Shown piece after piece: positions 1-8,437 of a DNA stretch of 64,000 nt. How positions within the stretch are numbered: the first letter of the stretch is position 1; every line of letters begins with the position of its first letter. The translations under genes were made by a program, and so were the position numbers. The notes under the pieces are model-generated. The model did not search any database. It saw only the letters and a program-made list of their open reading frames with translations, and was not told the origin of the DNA. The stretch spans positions 186,001 through 250,000 of the forward strand of contig AP017968.1 in assembly GCA_002356455.1 (NCBI GenBank), read 5' to 3'. The stretch comes from Fusobacterium varium (GTDB lineage Bacteria > Fusobacteriota > Fusobacteriia > Fusobacteriales > Fusobacteriaceae).

Positions 1-1
1 T

Positions 2-2044
2 TATGATGCTGAAACTAAAAAACCTCAAGCTATTGATGCTTACGGACCTGGATATATAGAAAAAGATTCTGAAGTTATTGTTGGACTTCAAACTGATGCT
101 CCTCTAAAAAGAGGTATTTATCCAAAGGGTGGACTTAGAATGGTAAAAAATTCTCTGGAAGCTTTTGGATACAAAATTGATCCAATGACAGAAGAAATAT
201 TTACTAAATATAGAAAAACTCATAATGAAGGAGTTTTCTCGGCATATACTGATGAAATGAAAGCAGCAAGAAAATCTGGTATCATAACTGGACTTCCTGA
301 TGCTTATGGAAGAGGAAGAATAATAGGAGACTATAGAAGAGTAGCTCTTTATGGAATAGATAGACTGATAGAAGATAAAAAAAATCAAATGAAAATATTA
401 GAAATTCCTGAAATGGATGATGAAACTATAAGAAGAAGAGAAGAAACTCATGAGCAGATTCAAGCTTTAAAAAGATTTGTAAAGATGTGTGCTTCTTATG
501 GTTTTGATGTATCAAGACCAGCAGAAAATGCAAAAGAAGCTGTACAATTTGTATATTTTGGATATCTTGCAGCAACTAAAGATCAGGATGGAGCTGCTAT
601 GTCACTGGGAAGAACTTCAACTTTCCTCGATATTTATATTCAAAGAGATCTTGAGGCAGGGCTTATAACTGAAGAAGAAGCTCAGGAACTTATAGACCAA
701 TTTATAATTAAATTAAGAATAATCAGATTCTTAAGAACACCTGAATATGATGCATTGTTCTCAGGAGATCCTACATGGACTACTGAGTCATTAGGGGGAC
801 AGGGAGTAGATGGAAGAACATTAGTAACTAAAACATCTTTCAGATATCTTCATACTTTGTATAACTTGGGACCAGCTCCTGAACCAAACTTAACTGTTCT
901 TTGGTCAGTAAATTCTCCAGAAAATTGGAAAAAATACTGTGCAAAAGTTTCAATAGATACATCTTCTATTCAATATGAAAATGATGATCTAATGAGACCT
1001 GAGTTTGGAGATGACTATGGAATAGCATGTTGTGTATCACCTATGAAAATAGGAAAAGGAATGCAGTTCTTTGGAGCTAGAGCAAACCTTGCAAAAACTC
1101 TTCTATATGCTTTGAATGGAGGAAGAGATGAGAAAACTGGAGCTCAGGTAGCACCTAAATTTGCACCTGTAACTGGTGATTATTTAGAGTTTGATGAAGT
1201 AATAGAAAAATTTGAACAAATGATGAAATGGCTTGCAGGAGTATATGTAAATGCTTTAAAAATAATTCATTATATGCATGACAAATATGCTTATGAGGCT
1301 TTTGAAATGGGACTTCATGATCTTGATATTGAAAGAACCCAGGCTACTGGAATAGCTGGTCTTTCAATAGTAGCTGATTCACTTGCAGCTATTAGAGATA
1401 CAAAAGTAAAAGTAATAAGAAATGAAGAAGGGTTAATTGTAGATTTTGAAAGAGAAGGAGATTATGTTCCTTATGGAAATAATGAAGATTCTACAGATGA
1501 ACTTGCTGTAAAAGTTACTGAAAAATTTATGGATTATTTAAGAACACATGAAACTTACAGACATTCAAGAGCAACTCAATCTATTCTTACTATAACTTCA
1601 AATGTTGTATATGGTAAAAAAACAGGAAATACTCCTGATGGAAGAAGGGCAGGAACTCCATTTGCACCAGGAGCGAATCCGATGAATGGAAGAGATACTA
1701 GAGGAGCAATAGCTTCACTTGCATCAGTTGCTAAACTTCCATTCCATCATTCAAATGATGGAATATCATATACATTTGCAATAGCTCCAGGTGCATTAGG
1801 AAAAACTAGAGAAGACAGAGTTGATAATCTTGTTTCTATGATGGATGGATATTTTACTCCAGAAGGAGGACAACATCTTAATGTCAATGTTTTTGACAGA
1901 GAATTATTAGAGGATGCAATGGCAAATCCTGAAAAATATCCACAGCTTACAATAAGAGTATCTGGATATGCAGTAAACTTTGTAAGATTGACAAGAGAGC
2001 AACAATTGGATGTACTTTCGAGAACAATCAATGGAAGAATGTAA
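2..2044 (+). CDS. pflB: Formate C-acetyltransferase (pyruvate formate-lyase), 5' end outside window
   Basis: Glycyl-radical enzyme that converts pyruvate and CoA to acetyl-CoA and formate, the main anaerobic fate of pyruvate. The frame is open from base 2, so the N-terminus (perhaps 60-70 residues by family length) is missing; an internal ATG at 140 is not the start. The catalytic Cys-Cys pair is in IACCVSPM (codons 1028-1033). The glycyl-radical site is RVSGYAVNF near the C-terminus (Gly codon 1964-1966). Both are intact, so the enzyme should be active once modified by the activase encoded 0.3 kb downstream. A strong terminator follows, so the activase is probably transcribed separately. Codon use matches the neighbours. 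Confidence 0.97.
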   Translation, partial: YDAETKKPQAIDAYGPGYIEKDSEVIVGLQTDAPLKRGIYPKGGLRMVKNSLEAFGYKIDPMTEEIFTKYRKTHNEGVFSAYTDEMKAARKSGIITGLPDAYGRGRIIGDYRRVALYGIDRLIEDKKNQMKILEIPEMDDETIRRREETHEQIQALKRFVKMCASYGFDVSRPAENAKEAVQFVYFGYLAATKDQDGAAMSLGRTSTFLDIYIQRDLEAGLITEEEAQELIDQFIIKLRIIRFLRTPEYDALFSGDPTWTTESLGGQGVDGRTLVTKTSFRYLHTLYNLGPAPEPNLTVLWSVNSPENWKKYCAKVSIDTSSIQYENDDLMRPEFGDDYGIACCVSPMKIGKGMQFFGARANLAKTLLYALNGGRDEKTGAQVAPKFAPVTGDYLEFDEVIEKFEQMMKWLAGVYVNALKIIHYMHDKYAYEAFEMGLHDLDIERTQATGIAGLSIVADSLAAIRDTKVKVIRNEEGLIVDFEREGDYVPYGNNEDSTDELAVKVTEKFMDYLRTHETYRHSRATQSILTITSNVVYGKKTGNTPDGRRAGTPFAPGANPMNGRDTRGAIASLASVAKLPFHHSNDGISYTFAIAPGALGKTREDRVDNLVSMMDGYFTPEGGQHLNVNVFDRELLEDAMANPEKYPQLTIRVSGYAVNFVRLTREQQLDVLSRTINGRM

Positions 2045-2070
2045 TTTGAAATAATATAAAATAAATCAAA

Positions 2071-2127
2071 GAGACTGATTCAAACTTGGGAAGAGACTTT
2101 CAATTTTGGATCAGTCTTTTCTTTAAA
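2071..2127 (+). terminator. Rho-independent terminator after pflB
   Basis: GACTGATTCAAA (2071) pairs with TTTGGATCAGTC (ending 2116) in a 12-bp stem with one G-T pair, followed by a T-rich tail. Confidence 0.8.
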
Positions 2128-2170
2128 TATGTGATATACTAGAATAAAAGTTTAAAGCAGTTAAAGGTGA

Positions 2171-2350
2171 TATAATGGAATAGCTGATAAGATTAATAAA
2201 AAAGAGGTTTGTGATGATGAATTTATTGAGATATTGCTTGAATTAAAATGGTGGGATTTTGCTAAAGAAAAACTGTTAAAATTTCTTCTTGCATTATGCA
2301 ATGAAGATATATACAAAATAAAGTTGAAGTTAAAAAGAGAGAAGGAATAA
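2171..2350 (+). pseudogene. Remnant of a hexapeptide xenobiotic (CatB/Vat-type) acetyltransferase
   Basis: A ribosome-binding site (AAAGGTGA) and ATG GAA at 2175 run straight into a stop. In another frame, from 2171 to the stop at 2348, lies a peptide matching the C-terminal helix region of Vat/CatB-type acetyltransferases: EILLELKWWDFAKEKL resembles the family's LLxxKWWDW motif, followed by an NEDIYKIK segment where the family has GDIxKL. The left-handed beta-helix domain is gone. I read it as a gene that lost most of its interior while keeping its start signal and its last ~55 codons. Identity rests on my memory of the family motif, not on a search. Confidence 0.55.
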
Positions 2351-2378
2351 TCAAATATTTCTTAAAGGAGATGAGAAT

Positions 2379-3110
2379 ATGAGCAGGATTGGAAATATAC
2401 ATTCATATGAGAGTTTTGGAACAGTGGATGGACCAGGAATAAGATTTGTACTTTTTCTTCAAGGATGCCCACTAAGATGTAAATTCTGCCATAATCCTGA
2501 TACATGGAATATGTCAGAGGAAAAAATAAAAGAAGAAGCTGCAGAAACTTTTGAGAAAGTAAAAAAATATAAAGGATATTTTGGAAAAAAGGGGGGACTT
2601 ACTGTAACAGGAGGAGAACCTCTTCTTCAAGTTGATTTTCTTCTTGAACTTTTTAAACTTTGTAAAGAAGATGGAATAAATACAGTAGTAGATACCTCTG
2701 GATATATTTTTAATGAAAAAGTAAAAGAAGTATTAGAGTATACAGATCTTGTACTTTTAGATATAAAAGCTATTGATGAAGAAATATATAAAGAACTTAC
2801 AGGAGTAGAACTTGAAAATACTCTGAAATTTGCTCAATATTTGAAAGAAAAAGGGAAAAGAGTTTGGATAAGACATGTAATAGTTCCTGGAATTACAGAT
2901 AATGATGAACTTTTGAATAGATTAGCAGAGTGTATATCTGCTTTAGGTAATGTAGAAAAAGTTGAATTGTTACCATATCACAGACTTGGAGAATTTAAAT
3001 ATAAGGAATTAGGAATGAAGTATGCTCTGGAAGGAATAGAAGAACTTTCTAAAGAAAGACTTGAGAATGCTGTTACTATATTTCAAAAATATAATTTGAA
3101 AGTTAATTAG
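2379..3110 (+). CDS. pflA: Pyruvate formate-lyase 1-activating enzyme (radical SAM)
   Basis: Radical SAM enzyme that abstracts a hydrogen from the PFL glycine to install the glycyl radical, using SAM and a [4Fe-4S] cluster, in the cytosol. The 243-residue protein has the cluster motif CxxxCxxC at C30, C34 and C37 (GCPLRCKFCHNP), the SAM-binding GGEP (TVTGGEPLLQ, about residue 77) and the expected family length. The ATG at 2379 is preceded by AAAGGAGATGAG. It lies 335 bases after pflB, separated by a terminator and an acetyltransferase relic. In many anaerobes pflA directly follows pflB, so the relic is an interruption. Confidence 0.96.
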   Translation: MSRIGNIHSYESFGTVDGPGIRFVLFLQGCPLRCKFCHNPDTWNMSEEKIKEEAAETFEKVKKYKGYFGKKGGLTVTGGEPLLQVDFLLELFKLCKEDGINTVVDTSGYIFNEKVKEVLEYTDLVLLDIKAIDEEIYKELTGVELENTLKFAQYLKEKGKRVWIRHVIVPGITDNDELLNRLAECISALGNVEKVELLPYHRLGEFKYKELGMKYALEGIEELSKERLENAVTIFQKYNLKVN

Positions 3111-3182
3111 GAAAAAACTGCTTTTTTCTTATAAAAGTGATATAATAATCAGTAGAAGAAAGAGGAAAAGAGGAGGAACTGA

Positions 3183-4205
3183 ATGATAATTTTAGGAATA
3201 GAGAGTTCTTGTGATGAAACTTCAATAGCTATATTAAAAGATGGAAAAGAGATATTATCTAATAAAATATCCTCTCAAATAGAGATACATAAAGAATATG
3301 GAGGAGTAGTGCCTGAAATAGCTTCAAGACAGCATATAAAAAATATTGCTGCTATATTGGATGAAGCATTAGAAGAAGCAAAAATAACTCTTGATGATGT
3401 TGATTACATAGCAGTAACTTATGCACCAGGATTAATTGGAGCTCTTTTAGTAGGAGTATCTTTTGCAAAGGGACTTTCATATGCTCATGATATACCAATA
3501 ATACCTGTACATCATATAAAAGGGCATATGTATGCTAATTTTCTTGAGCATGATATAGAACTTCCGTGTATAGCTTTAGTTGTATCTGGAGGACATACGA
3601 ATATTGTATATATGGATGAAAATCATAAATTTACAAATATGGGTGGAACACTTGATGATGCAGTTGGAGAAAGTTGTGATAAGGTAGCAAGGGTGCTAGG
3701 ATTAGGATATCCTGGTGGACCAATTGTAGATAAAATGTATTATTTAGGAGATAGAAATTTTCTGCAAATAACAGAACCAAGAGTTGGAGAATATGATTTC
3801 AGTTTTTCAGGAATAAAAACTGCTGTAATTAACTTTGTAAATAAAATGAATATGAAAAATGAAGAGTTTAAGAAAGAAGATTTAGCAGCTTCATTTTTAG
3901 GAAAAGTTGTGGATATTCTTTGCAAGAAAACTTTAAAAGCAGCTAAAGATAAAAATGTAAAAACTATAATACTTGCAGGAGGAGTTGCAGCAAATTCTTT
4001 ATTAAGAAGTCAGCTTACTGAGCAGGGAGCAAAACTAGGAATAAAAGTTTATTATCCATCAATGAAGCTATGTACAGATAATGCAGCTATGATAGCAGAA
4101 GCAGCATATTACAAATTAAAATGTGCAGATAATAAAATTGATTGTTTTGCAGGGTTGGAATTAAATGGAGTAGCAACACTAGATGTAACTAAAGATTTAT
4201 ATTAA
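3183..4205 (+). CDS. tsaD: tRNA N6-adenosine threonylcarbamoyltransferase
   Basis: Transfers threonylcarbamoyl from TC-AMP to A37 of ANN-decoding tRNAs (t6A), together with TsaB and TsaE, which are not in this window. The 340-residue protein opens with the ASKHA phosphate-1 motif (GIESSCDETS), carries the metal-binding histidines in PVHHIKGHMYANF (H111 and H115), a SGGHT loop, and the C-terminal LAGGVAANSLL and CTDNAAMIA motifs. The start ATG follows AGAGGAGGAACTGA. It begins 72 bases after pflA, behind a short A/T hairpin. It is a single-copy essential gene. Confidence 0.97.
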   Translation: MIILGIESSCDETSIAILKDGKEILSNKISSQIEIHKEYGGVVPEIASRQHIKNIAAILDEALEEAKITLDDVDYIAVTYAPGLIGALLVGVSFAKGLSYAHDIPIIPVHHIKGHMYANFLEHDIELPCIALVVSGGHTNIVYMDENHKFTNMGGTLDDAVGESCDKVARVLGLGYPGGPIVDKMYYLGDRNFLQITEPRVGEYDFSFSGIKTAVINFVNKMNMKNEEFKKEDLAASFLGKVVDILCKKTLKAAKDKNVKTIILAGGVAANSLLRSQLTEQGAKLGIKVYYPSMKLCTDNAAMIAEAAYYKLKCADNKIDCFAGLELNGVATLDVTKDLY

Positions 4206-4220
4206 AAAATAAGAAAAAAG

Positions 4221-4259
4221 GTCAAAAGTTCTATGTGGAATAACTTTTGGCTTTTTTTT
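4221..4259 (+). terminator. Terminator after tsaD
   Basis: GTCAAAAGTT pairs with AACTTTTGGC across an 11-nt loop and is followed directly by seven T residues. Confidence 0.85.
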
Positions 4260-4298
4260 ATGAAAAAAATTAAAAATTTTATATATTTTAAAGTAATA

Positions 4299-4330
4299 AA
4301 TTTTACATTTTTTATTTAAAATGTAAAATT
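4299..4330. promoter_or_regulatory. Perfect inverted repeat upstream of the RpiR gene (candidate operator)
   Basis: AATTTTACATTTT (4299-4311) and AAAATGTAAAATT (4318-4330) are perfect 13-base arms around a 6-base centre. They end 14 bases before the -35 hexamer of the promoter below. There is no T-run after it and tsaD already has its own terminator, so an operator is more likely than a terminator. That it binds the RpiR protein is inference. Confidence 0.5.
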
Positions 4331-4344
4331 AATTACAAAAACTA

Positions 4345-4373
4345 TTGCATTTTTTTTATGAATAAGGTATAAT
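4345..4373 (+). promoter_or_regulatory. Sigma-70-type promoter for the RpiR gene
   Basis: TTGCAT (4345-4350), 17-base spacer, TATAAT (4368-4373); 24 bases before the start codon at 4398. Confidence 0.65.
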
Positions 4374-4397
4374 CAATTAAAATTGAGAGGTGATTGT

Positions 4398-5243
4398 ATG
4401 GAAATTTATATTATTAATATTATAAAAGAACAATATGATGAATTAACGAAGAGCTTTAAAGTGATGGCAGATTTTATTTTTGAAAATATTACTCAAATTC
4501 CATTTTTATCAATAAAGGAAATATCAGAAATTACAGGATTAAGTTCAGCTACTATTATAAGATTTACACAGTATTTTAAATTTAAAGGATATCCAGAATT
4601 TCAAAAAAATATTCAGGAAATATTGAAAAAAGAAATAACTCCAATGAAAGAATTTAAAGAATCTATTTTACAAAATGGAGAAGAAGAAACACTGTTAGAT
4701 GATGTAATCTTACAAAATATAGAGATTTTAAAAAAACTTCCAAATGAAAATTTAAAAGAAAATTTTAAAAAAGCATTAGAAATTATAGAAAATTCTGGCA
4801 AAATTTATATAGTTTCAAGTAGATCTTCATATTCTTTAGGATATTATTTTTACTTTATGTTAAAAGAATTTAAAGAGAATGTTGAAATAATAATTTCTGG
4901 AACTGAAGATTATACACATAAGTTACTTTATTTAAAAGAAAATGATGTATTATTTACAATTTCATTTCATGCTTATACTGATTTTACTTATAAAATAGCT
5001 CAATTTTTTAAGAAAAGAAATAATAAAATAATTTGTCTAACAGACACGTTAACTTCACCATTTGCATTGATTTCTGATTGTGCTCTTTTGAGTAAAAATG
5101 GAGAAAAAACATATTCTTTTGTAGGAGCAATGACAATTTTAAATGCTCTTTGTATAAAATTAGCTAAATTAAATAAAGAAAACACTTTAGAAAGTTTAGA
5201 AAAATTAAAGGAAATTGCTATGGAAATGAAAGTTTATCTATAA
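4398..5243 (+). CDS. MurR/RpiR family transcriptional regulator
   Basis: Predicted DNA-binding regulator with an N-terminal RpiR helix-turn-helix (LSIKEISEITGLSSATIIRF, about residues 37-56) and a C-terminal SIS domain (about 115-250; GKIYIVSSRSSYSLGYYF, then VLFTISFHAYT) that normally binds a phosphorylated sugar. I chose the ATG at 4398, preceded by GAGAGGTG with 5-6 nt spacing; an upstream in-frame TTG at 4383 overlaps that site. It is the first gene ahead of a permease and amidase genes on the same strand, so it probably controls them. The perfect inverted repeat at 4299-4330 is its likely operator. The effector is unknown. Confidence 0.88.
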   Translation: MEIYIINIIKEQYDELTKSFKVMADFIFENITQIPFLSIKEISEITGLSSATIIRFTQYFKFKGYPEFQKNIQEILKKEITPMKEFKESILQNGEEETLLDDVILQNIEILKKLPNENLKENFKKALEIIENSGKIYIVSSRSSYSLGYYFYFMLKEFKENVEIIISGTEDYTHKLLYLKENDVLFTISFHAYTDFTYKIAQFFKKRNNKIICLTDTLTSPFALISDCALLSKNGEKTYSFVGAMTILNALCIKLAKLNKENTLESLEKLKEIAMEMKVYL

Positions 5244-5276
5244 AAAATAACATATAAATTAAAGGGAGGAGTTTTT

Positions 5277-6584
5277 ATGATTTTTGATTTACCACCAATT
5301 TTGGGATTTTTACCACTTATACTTTATATTTATTTAATGCTAAAAGGTAAAGATATGAATCTATCTGTTCTTCTTTGTGTTTTACTTGGAGCTATTATGA
5401 CTGGAGAAAGTGTTATAGGCTTTGGGGAAACCTTGAAAAACTCCCTCAGTTCATTCTTATCTTTAATTGGGTTTATAATTGTTCTTGGATCAGGACTTGG
5501 AGAAGTGCTGACTCATACAAAAGTCGCCCAAAATATTGTGTATTTTGTTGTAGAAAAAACAAATATAAAAACTGAAAAACAAGCAATTTTAATATCTATG
5601 GTCACTTGTACTTTATTAGTTTCTATGTTGGGAACTTTATCTGGTTCAGTTGCAATTGTAGCACCAATATTAATACCAATTGTAGCTTGTTTAGGATTGA
5701 CTCCCAGTACATTGGGAGTTATATTTCATGGAGCTGCAGCCACAGGTCTTCAAATCGGACCATTTGTTCCACCAGTTGCAACAATAATGGGACTTACAGG
5801 ATTAACTTATTCAAAATTTATGATAAATGCAGGTATTCCAATGGGAACTATAATATGGGTTTCAACATATTTTATGGCTTGTCATACTCAAAAATTAACT
5901 AGAGGAAAGGAAAATTTTGCTGAAAGTGAAACTAAAGCAAGTGATTTTAAAGCTACTCCAATAGTAAATAGAGCGACATTTGCATTTATATTGACTATGC
6001 TTATAATGCTGGTTTATGGTATTGTGGCAAAAGCTGGAGCATCTTATGCAATAGTTGTTATGCTTACAGCAGCTTTAGTTACAGGTCTTGCAGCTGGAAT
6101 GAGTTTAACAGATGCTATAAAAAAATTAGTAGAAGGATCTTCTAAAATGTATTGGATGTTTTTTATGTTTATTTTGTTTGATCCATTTTTAAATTATGTA
6201 GCTAAATCAGGGGCTTTTGAATCAATTTCTAATTATATGAAACCATTAATTGATGCTGGAGGAGTAGGGGCTTTCTTAGTTATTGCAGCAGCAATAGGTG
6301 TTTTTGGAATTTCAGGAGCAGGAGTTGCCCAAGCTCAAATAACACATGAATTATTTTTGCCGTTGGTTATATCTATGTCAGTAAATATGGGGATATGGGC
6401 ATTTATAGTATTAGTAGCATGTCAAGTAACATTTTTTGTAAGTCCTACTGTTGATATGGTTGGAACTATGGGACTCGCTCATTCTAAAAATATAAAAGCA
6501 ATGTTAAAAAATGGATGGTGTATAACTATTGTAACTTTCATAGTAGTTATTATTAGAGCTATTTTTTATGCTAAAGGAATGTAA
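5277..6584 (+). CDS. Ion-transporter-superfamily permease (GntP/NhaC/DcuC-like)
   Basis: Integral inner-membrane protein of 435 residues with about 11-12 hydrophobic segments and a repeated architecture typical of the IT superfamily. It has a G/A/P-rich re-entrant-type segment (GAAATGLQIGPFVPPVATIMG, about residues 151-170) and a second one with GISGAGVAQAQITHE (about 343-357). Annotation pipelines usually name such proteins Na+/H+ antiporter or C4-dicarboxylate-type permease. The context of amidase and aminoacylase-like genes suggests uptake of an organic acid or acyl-amino-acid. It starts 33 bases after the RpiR gene behind AAAGGGAGGAG and is very probably co-transcribed with it. The substrate is unknown. 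Confidence 0.75.
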   Translation: MIFDLPPILGFLPLILYIYLMLKGKDMNLSVLLCVLLGAIMTGESVIGFGETLKNSLSSFLSLIGFIIVLGSGLGEVLTHTKVAQNIVYFVVEKTNIKTEKQAILISMVTCTLLVSMLGTLSGSVAIVAPILIPIVACLGLTPSTLGVIFHGAAATGLQIGPFVPPVATIMGLTGLTYSKFMINAGIPMGTIIWVSTYFMACHTQKLTRGKENFAESETKASDFKATPIVNRATFAFILTMLIMLVYGIVAKAGASYAIVVMLTAALVTGLAAGMSLTDAIKKLVEGSSKMYWMFFMFILFDPFLNYVAKSGAFESISNYMKPLIDAGGVGAFLVIAAAIGVFGISGAGVAQAQITHELFLPLVISMSVNMGIWAFIVLVACQVTFFVSPTVDMVGTMGLAHSKNIKAMLKNGWCITIVTFIVVIIRAIFYAKGM

Positions 6585-6676
6585 AAATAAAAAGTTATTA
6601 TTTAATTTAGAAAAATAACAGGGTTATCAATCAAATTTCATTTTAATTTTTTATAAAAAATATAGGGGGGATTAAG

Positions 6677-7501
6677 ATGTTAAACTTTGCACTTTTACAG
6701 ACAGATATAAAATTTTGTGATACTGAATATAACTTTGAAAATGTAAAAAAATTATTTAAAAAAGCAATGGAACATACACCAACTCCAGATGTTATAGTTT
6801 TACCTGAAGATTGGAGTTATGGATTTTCTGATAAAATGTTTCATGATATGGAGAATTATTGTGAAGCAGAAAATGGACCATCAGTAACTATTTTAAAAGA
6901 ACTAGCAAAAAAATATAAAGTTTTGGTAGTTGCAGGTTCAATTGCTACAAAAAGTCATGAGGATGGAAAAATAAGAAATACTACTTTTATTATTAATAAT
7001 AATGGAGAAATAATAGCTGATTATAGTAAAATGCATTTGTATAGTGATATGGATGAAAATTTTATGATTGAACCAGGAAATAAAGCAGAAGTTGTAGAAA
7101 CAGAAGTAGGAAAATTTGGCTTTATGATATGTTATGATATTAGATTTTGTGAACTTTCAAGAATATATGCATTAAAAGGTGCTGAGGCTATAATAGTAAC
7201 TTCTGACTTTCCAAATCCTAGAGTAAATCATTGGAGAACTTTGCTGCAAGCTAGAGCTATAGAGAATCAAATATTTGTTATTGCATGTAATCGTGTTGGT
7301 GAAAGTCCTATGGGAAGTTATTGCGGGCATTCATTAATTATAGATCCTTGGGGAGAAATAATAGCTGAAGGAGGAGAGAAAGAGGAAATAATTTATGGAA
7401 GCGTTGATCTTTCAATAATACATAAAATAAGGGAAACTATACATGTTTTTAGAGATAGACATCCTGAGTTTTATGAAAAAGAAGGATTGTTAAAAAAATG
7501 A
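6677..7501 (+). CDS. Carbon-nitrogen hydrolase (nitrilase superfamily amidase)
   Basis: Cytosolic 274-residue hydrolase with the complete Glu-Lys-Cys triad of the nitrilase superfamily: E44 (VLPEDW), K118 (DYSKMHLY) and C152 (FMICYDIRFCEL). The family hydrolyses amide or N-carbamoyl C-N bonds. Its length and the CYDIRF motif resemble omega-amidase/YafV-type members and N-carbamoyl hydrolases rather than true nitrilases. The ATG follows ATAGGGGGGATTAAG. It starts 92 bases after the permease and ends before a strong hairpin, so RpiR, permease and amidase probably form one transcript. The substrate is not determinable here, but transporter plus amidase suggests use of an imported amide. Confidence 0.88.
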   Translation: MLNFALLQTDIKFCDTEYNFENVKKLFKKAMEHTPTPDVIVLPEDWSYGFSDKMFHDMENYCEAENGPSVTILKELAKKYKVLVVAGSIATKSHEDGKIRNTTFIINNNGEIIADYSKMHLYSDMDENFMIEPGNKAEVVETEVGKFGFMICYDIRFCELSRIYALKGAEAIIVTSDFPNPRVNHWRTLLQARAIENQIFVIACNRVGESPMGSYCGHSLIIDPWGEIIAEGGEKEEIIYGSVDLSIIHKIRETIHVFRDRHPEFYEKEGLLKK

Positions 7502-7516
7502 TAAGAAAAGTTTTTA

Positions 7517-7553
7517 TTATAAACCACCATATAAAATGGTGGTTTATAATTTA
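7517..7553 (+). terminator. Hairpin after the nitrilase-family gene
   Basis: TTATAAACCACCAT (7517) is perfectly complementary to ATGGTGGTTTATAA (ending 7549), with a 5-base loop and a weak U tract. It may be an intrinsic terminator or a processing hairpin splitting the cluster into two transcripts. Confidence 0.65.
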
Positions 7554-7563
7554 TTAAATTTAA

Positions 7564-7579
7564 AAAAAGTATACTTTTT
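7564..7579. promoter_or_regulatory. 16-base perfect palindrome before the beta-lactamase-like gene
   Basis: AAAAAGTATACTTTTT is a perfect palindrome 54 bases before the start codon. It is a possible operator; no similar site was noticed elsewhere in the cluster. Confidence 0.3.
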
Positions 7580-7632
7580 AATTTTTATTTTGTCTAATTT
7601 TTTCTTGATTAATATAAAATTAGGAGATGAGG

Positions 7633-8406
7633 ATGAATAATAAATTTAAAGAAAAATTTGAAAATAAATTATTAAAAATATTGAAAAAATATGATGATAA
7701 AAAATATGGAATAATTATAAAAAATTTAGGAAATGATTTTTTTATAAAAGTTGGAAATATGGAACAATACCAAGCAGCAAGTTTAATTAAGTTAACAATT
7801 CTTTATGAATTATTTAATAATCCAAAATATAATTTAGATGAAGAAATGAAAATTACATCAACTGACAAAGTAGCAGGCTATGGAATTGTTCAATATCTAC
7901 ATGAAAATATCAAATTTACTTTGAGAGACTTAGCAATACTAATGATAATTTTGAGTGATAATACAGCTACAAATATGTTGATAGATATTTGTGGAATGGA
8001 TAGTATAAATTTTACAATTAAAAAACTAGGATTAAAAAATACAATTCTTCAAAGAAAAATGATGGATTCAAAAAGTAAAAATATAGGATTAGATAACTAC
8101 ACCTCTCCAAATGATATGATGAAATTATTAGAAGTTTTAAATGAAAATGAAGAAATTATTTCAATAATGAAGAAACAATTATGCAATAATAAAATTCCAT
8201 ATTTTTTTGAAGAAAAAATAGATTTTGCACATAAAACAGGAGACTTGCCACAAATAGAACATGATATAGGAATACTTAGTATAGGGGATCAAAAAATAAT
8301 TATAGTAATTATGACAAAAAACTTTAAAAATAAAGATGAAATAGAATTAAATAATAAAGTAGGAGAACTTATTTATAATTTTATTGAAGAATGGCCAAAT
8401 AAATGA
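7633..8406 (+). CDS. Class A beta-lactamase-fold serine hydrolase, cytosolic
   Basis: A 257-residue protein with the penicillin-recognising fold motifs: S50-x-x-K53 (AASLIK), S108-D-N (LSDN) and K201-T-G (HKTGDLP). I chose ATG 7633, six bases after AGGAG; the ATG at 7627 abuts that site. There is no signal peptide, whereas true class A beta-lactamases are exported. The omega-loop region reads RKMMDSKSKN instead of the ExxLN carrying the deacylating glutamate, as in several 'serine hydrolase' relatives. It is therefore more likely an amidase or peptidase of the beta-lactamase2 family than a resistance enzyme. It sits between a nitrilase-type amidase and an M20 amidohydrolase. Confidence 0.82.
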   Translation: MNNKFKEKFENKLLKILKKYDDKKYGIIIKNLGNDFFIKVGNMEQYQAASLIKLTILYELFNNPKYNLDEEMKITSTDKVAGYGIVQYLHENIKFTLRDLAILMIILSDNTATNMLIDICGMDSINFTIKKLGLKNTILQRKMMDSKSKNIGLDNYTSPNDMMKLLEVLNENEEIISIMKKQLCNNKIPYFFEEKIDFAHKTGDLPQIEHDIGILSIGDQKIIIVIMTKNFKNKDEIELNNKVGELIYNFIEEWPNK

Positions 8407-8437
8407 TAATGAAAACTATTTTTTAATGAGGTAGATT

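Noticed and set aside
104-388. Minus-strand frame opposite pflB, and similar long frames opposite murA, leuS, rpoB and rpoC
   Set aside because: They mirror strongly biased coding sequence on the other strand, have no ribosome-binding site and encode low-complexity Ser/Phe/Ile-rich peptides.
5375-5902. Two plus-strand frames inside the permease gene
   Set aside because: Out-of-frame shadows; the permease frame has the hydrophobic pattern and the Shine-Dalgarno.
7633-8406. Functional beta-lactamase resistance gene
   Set aside because: No signal peptide and no omega-loop glutamate; called a beta-lactamase-fold hydrolase instead.
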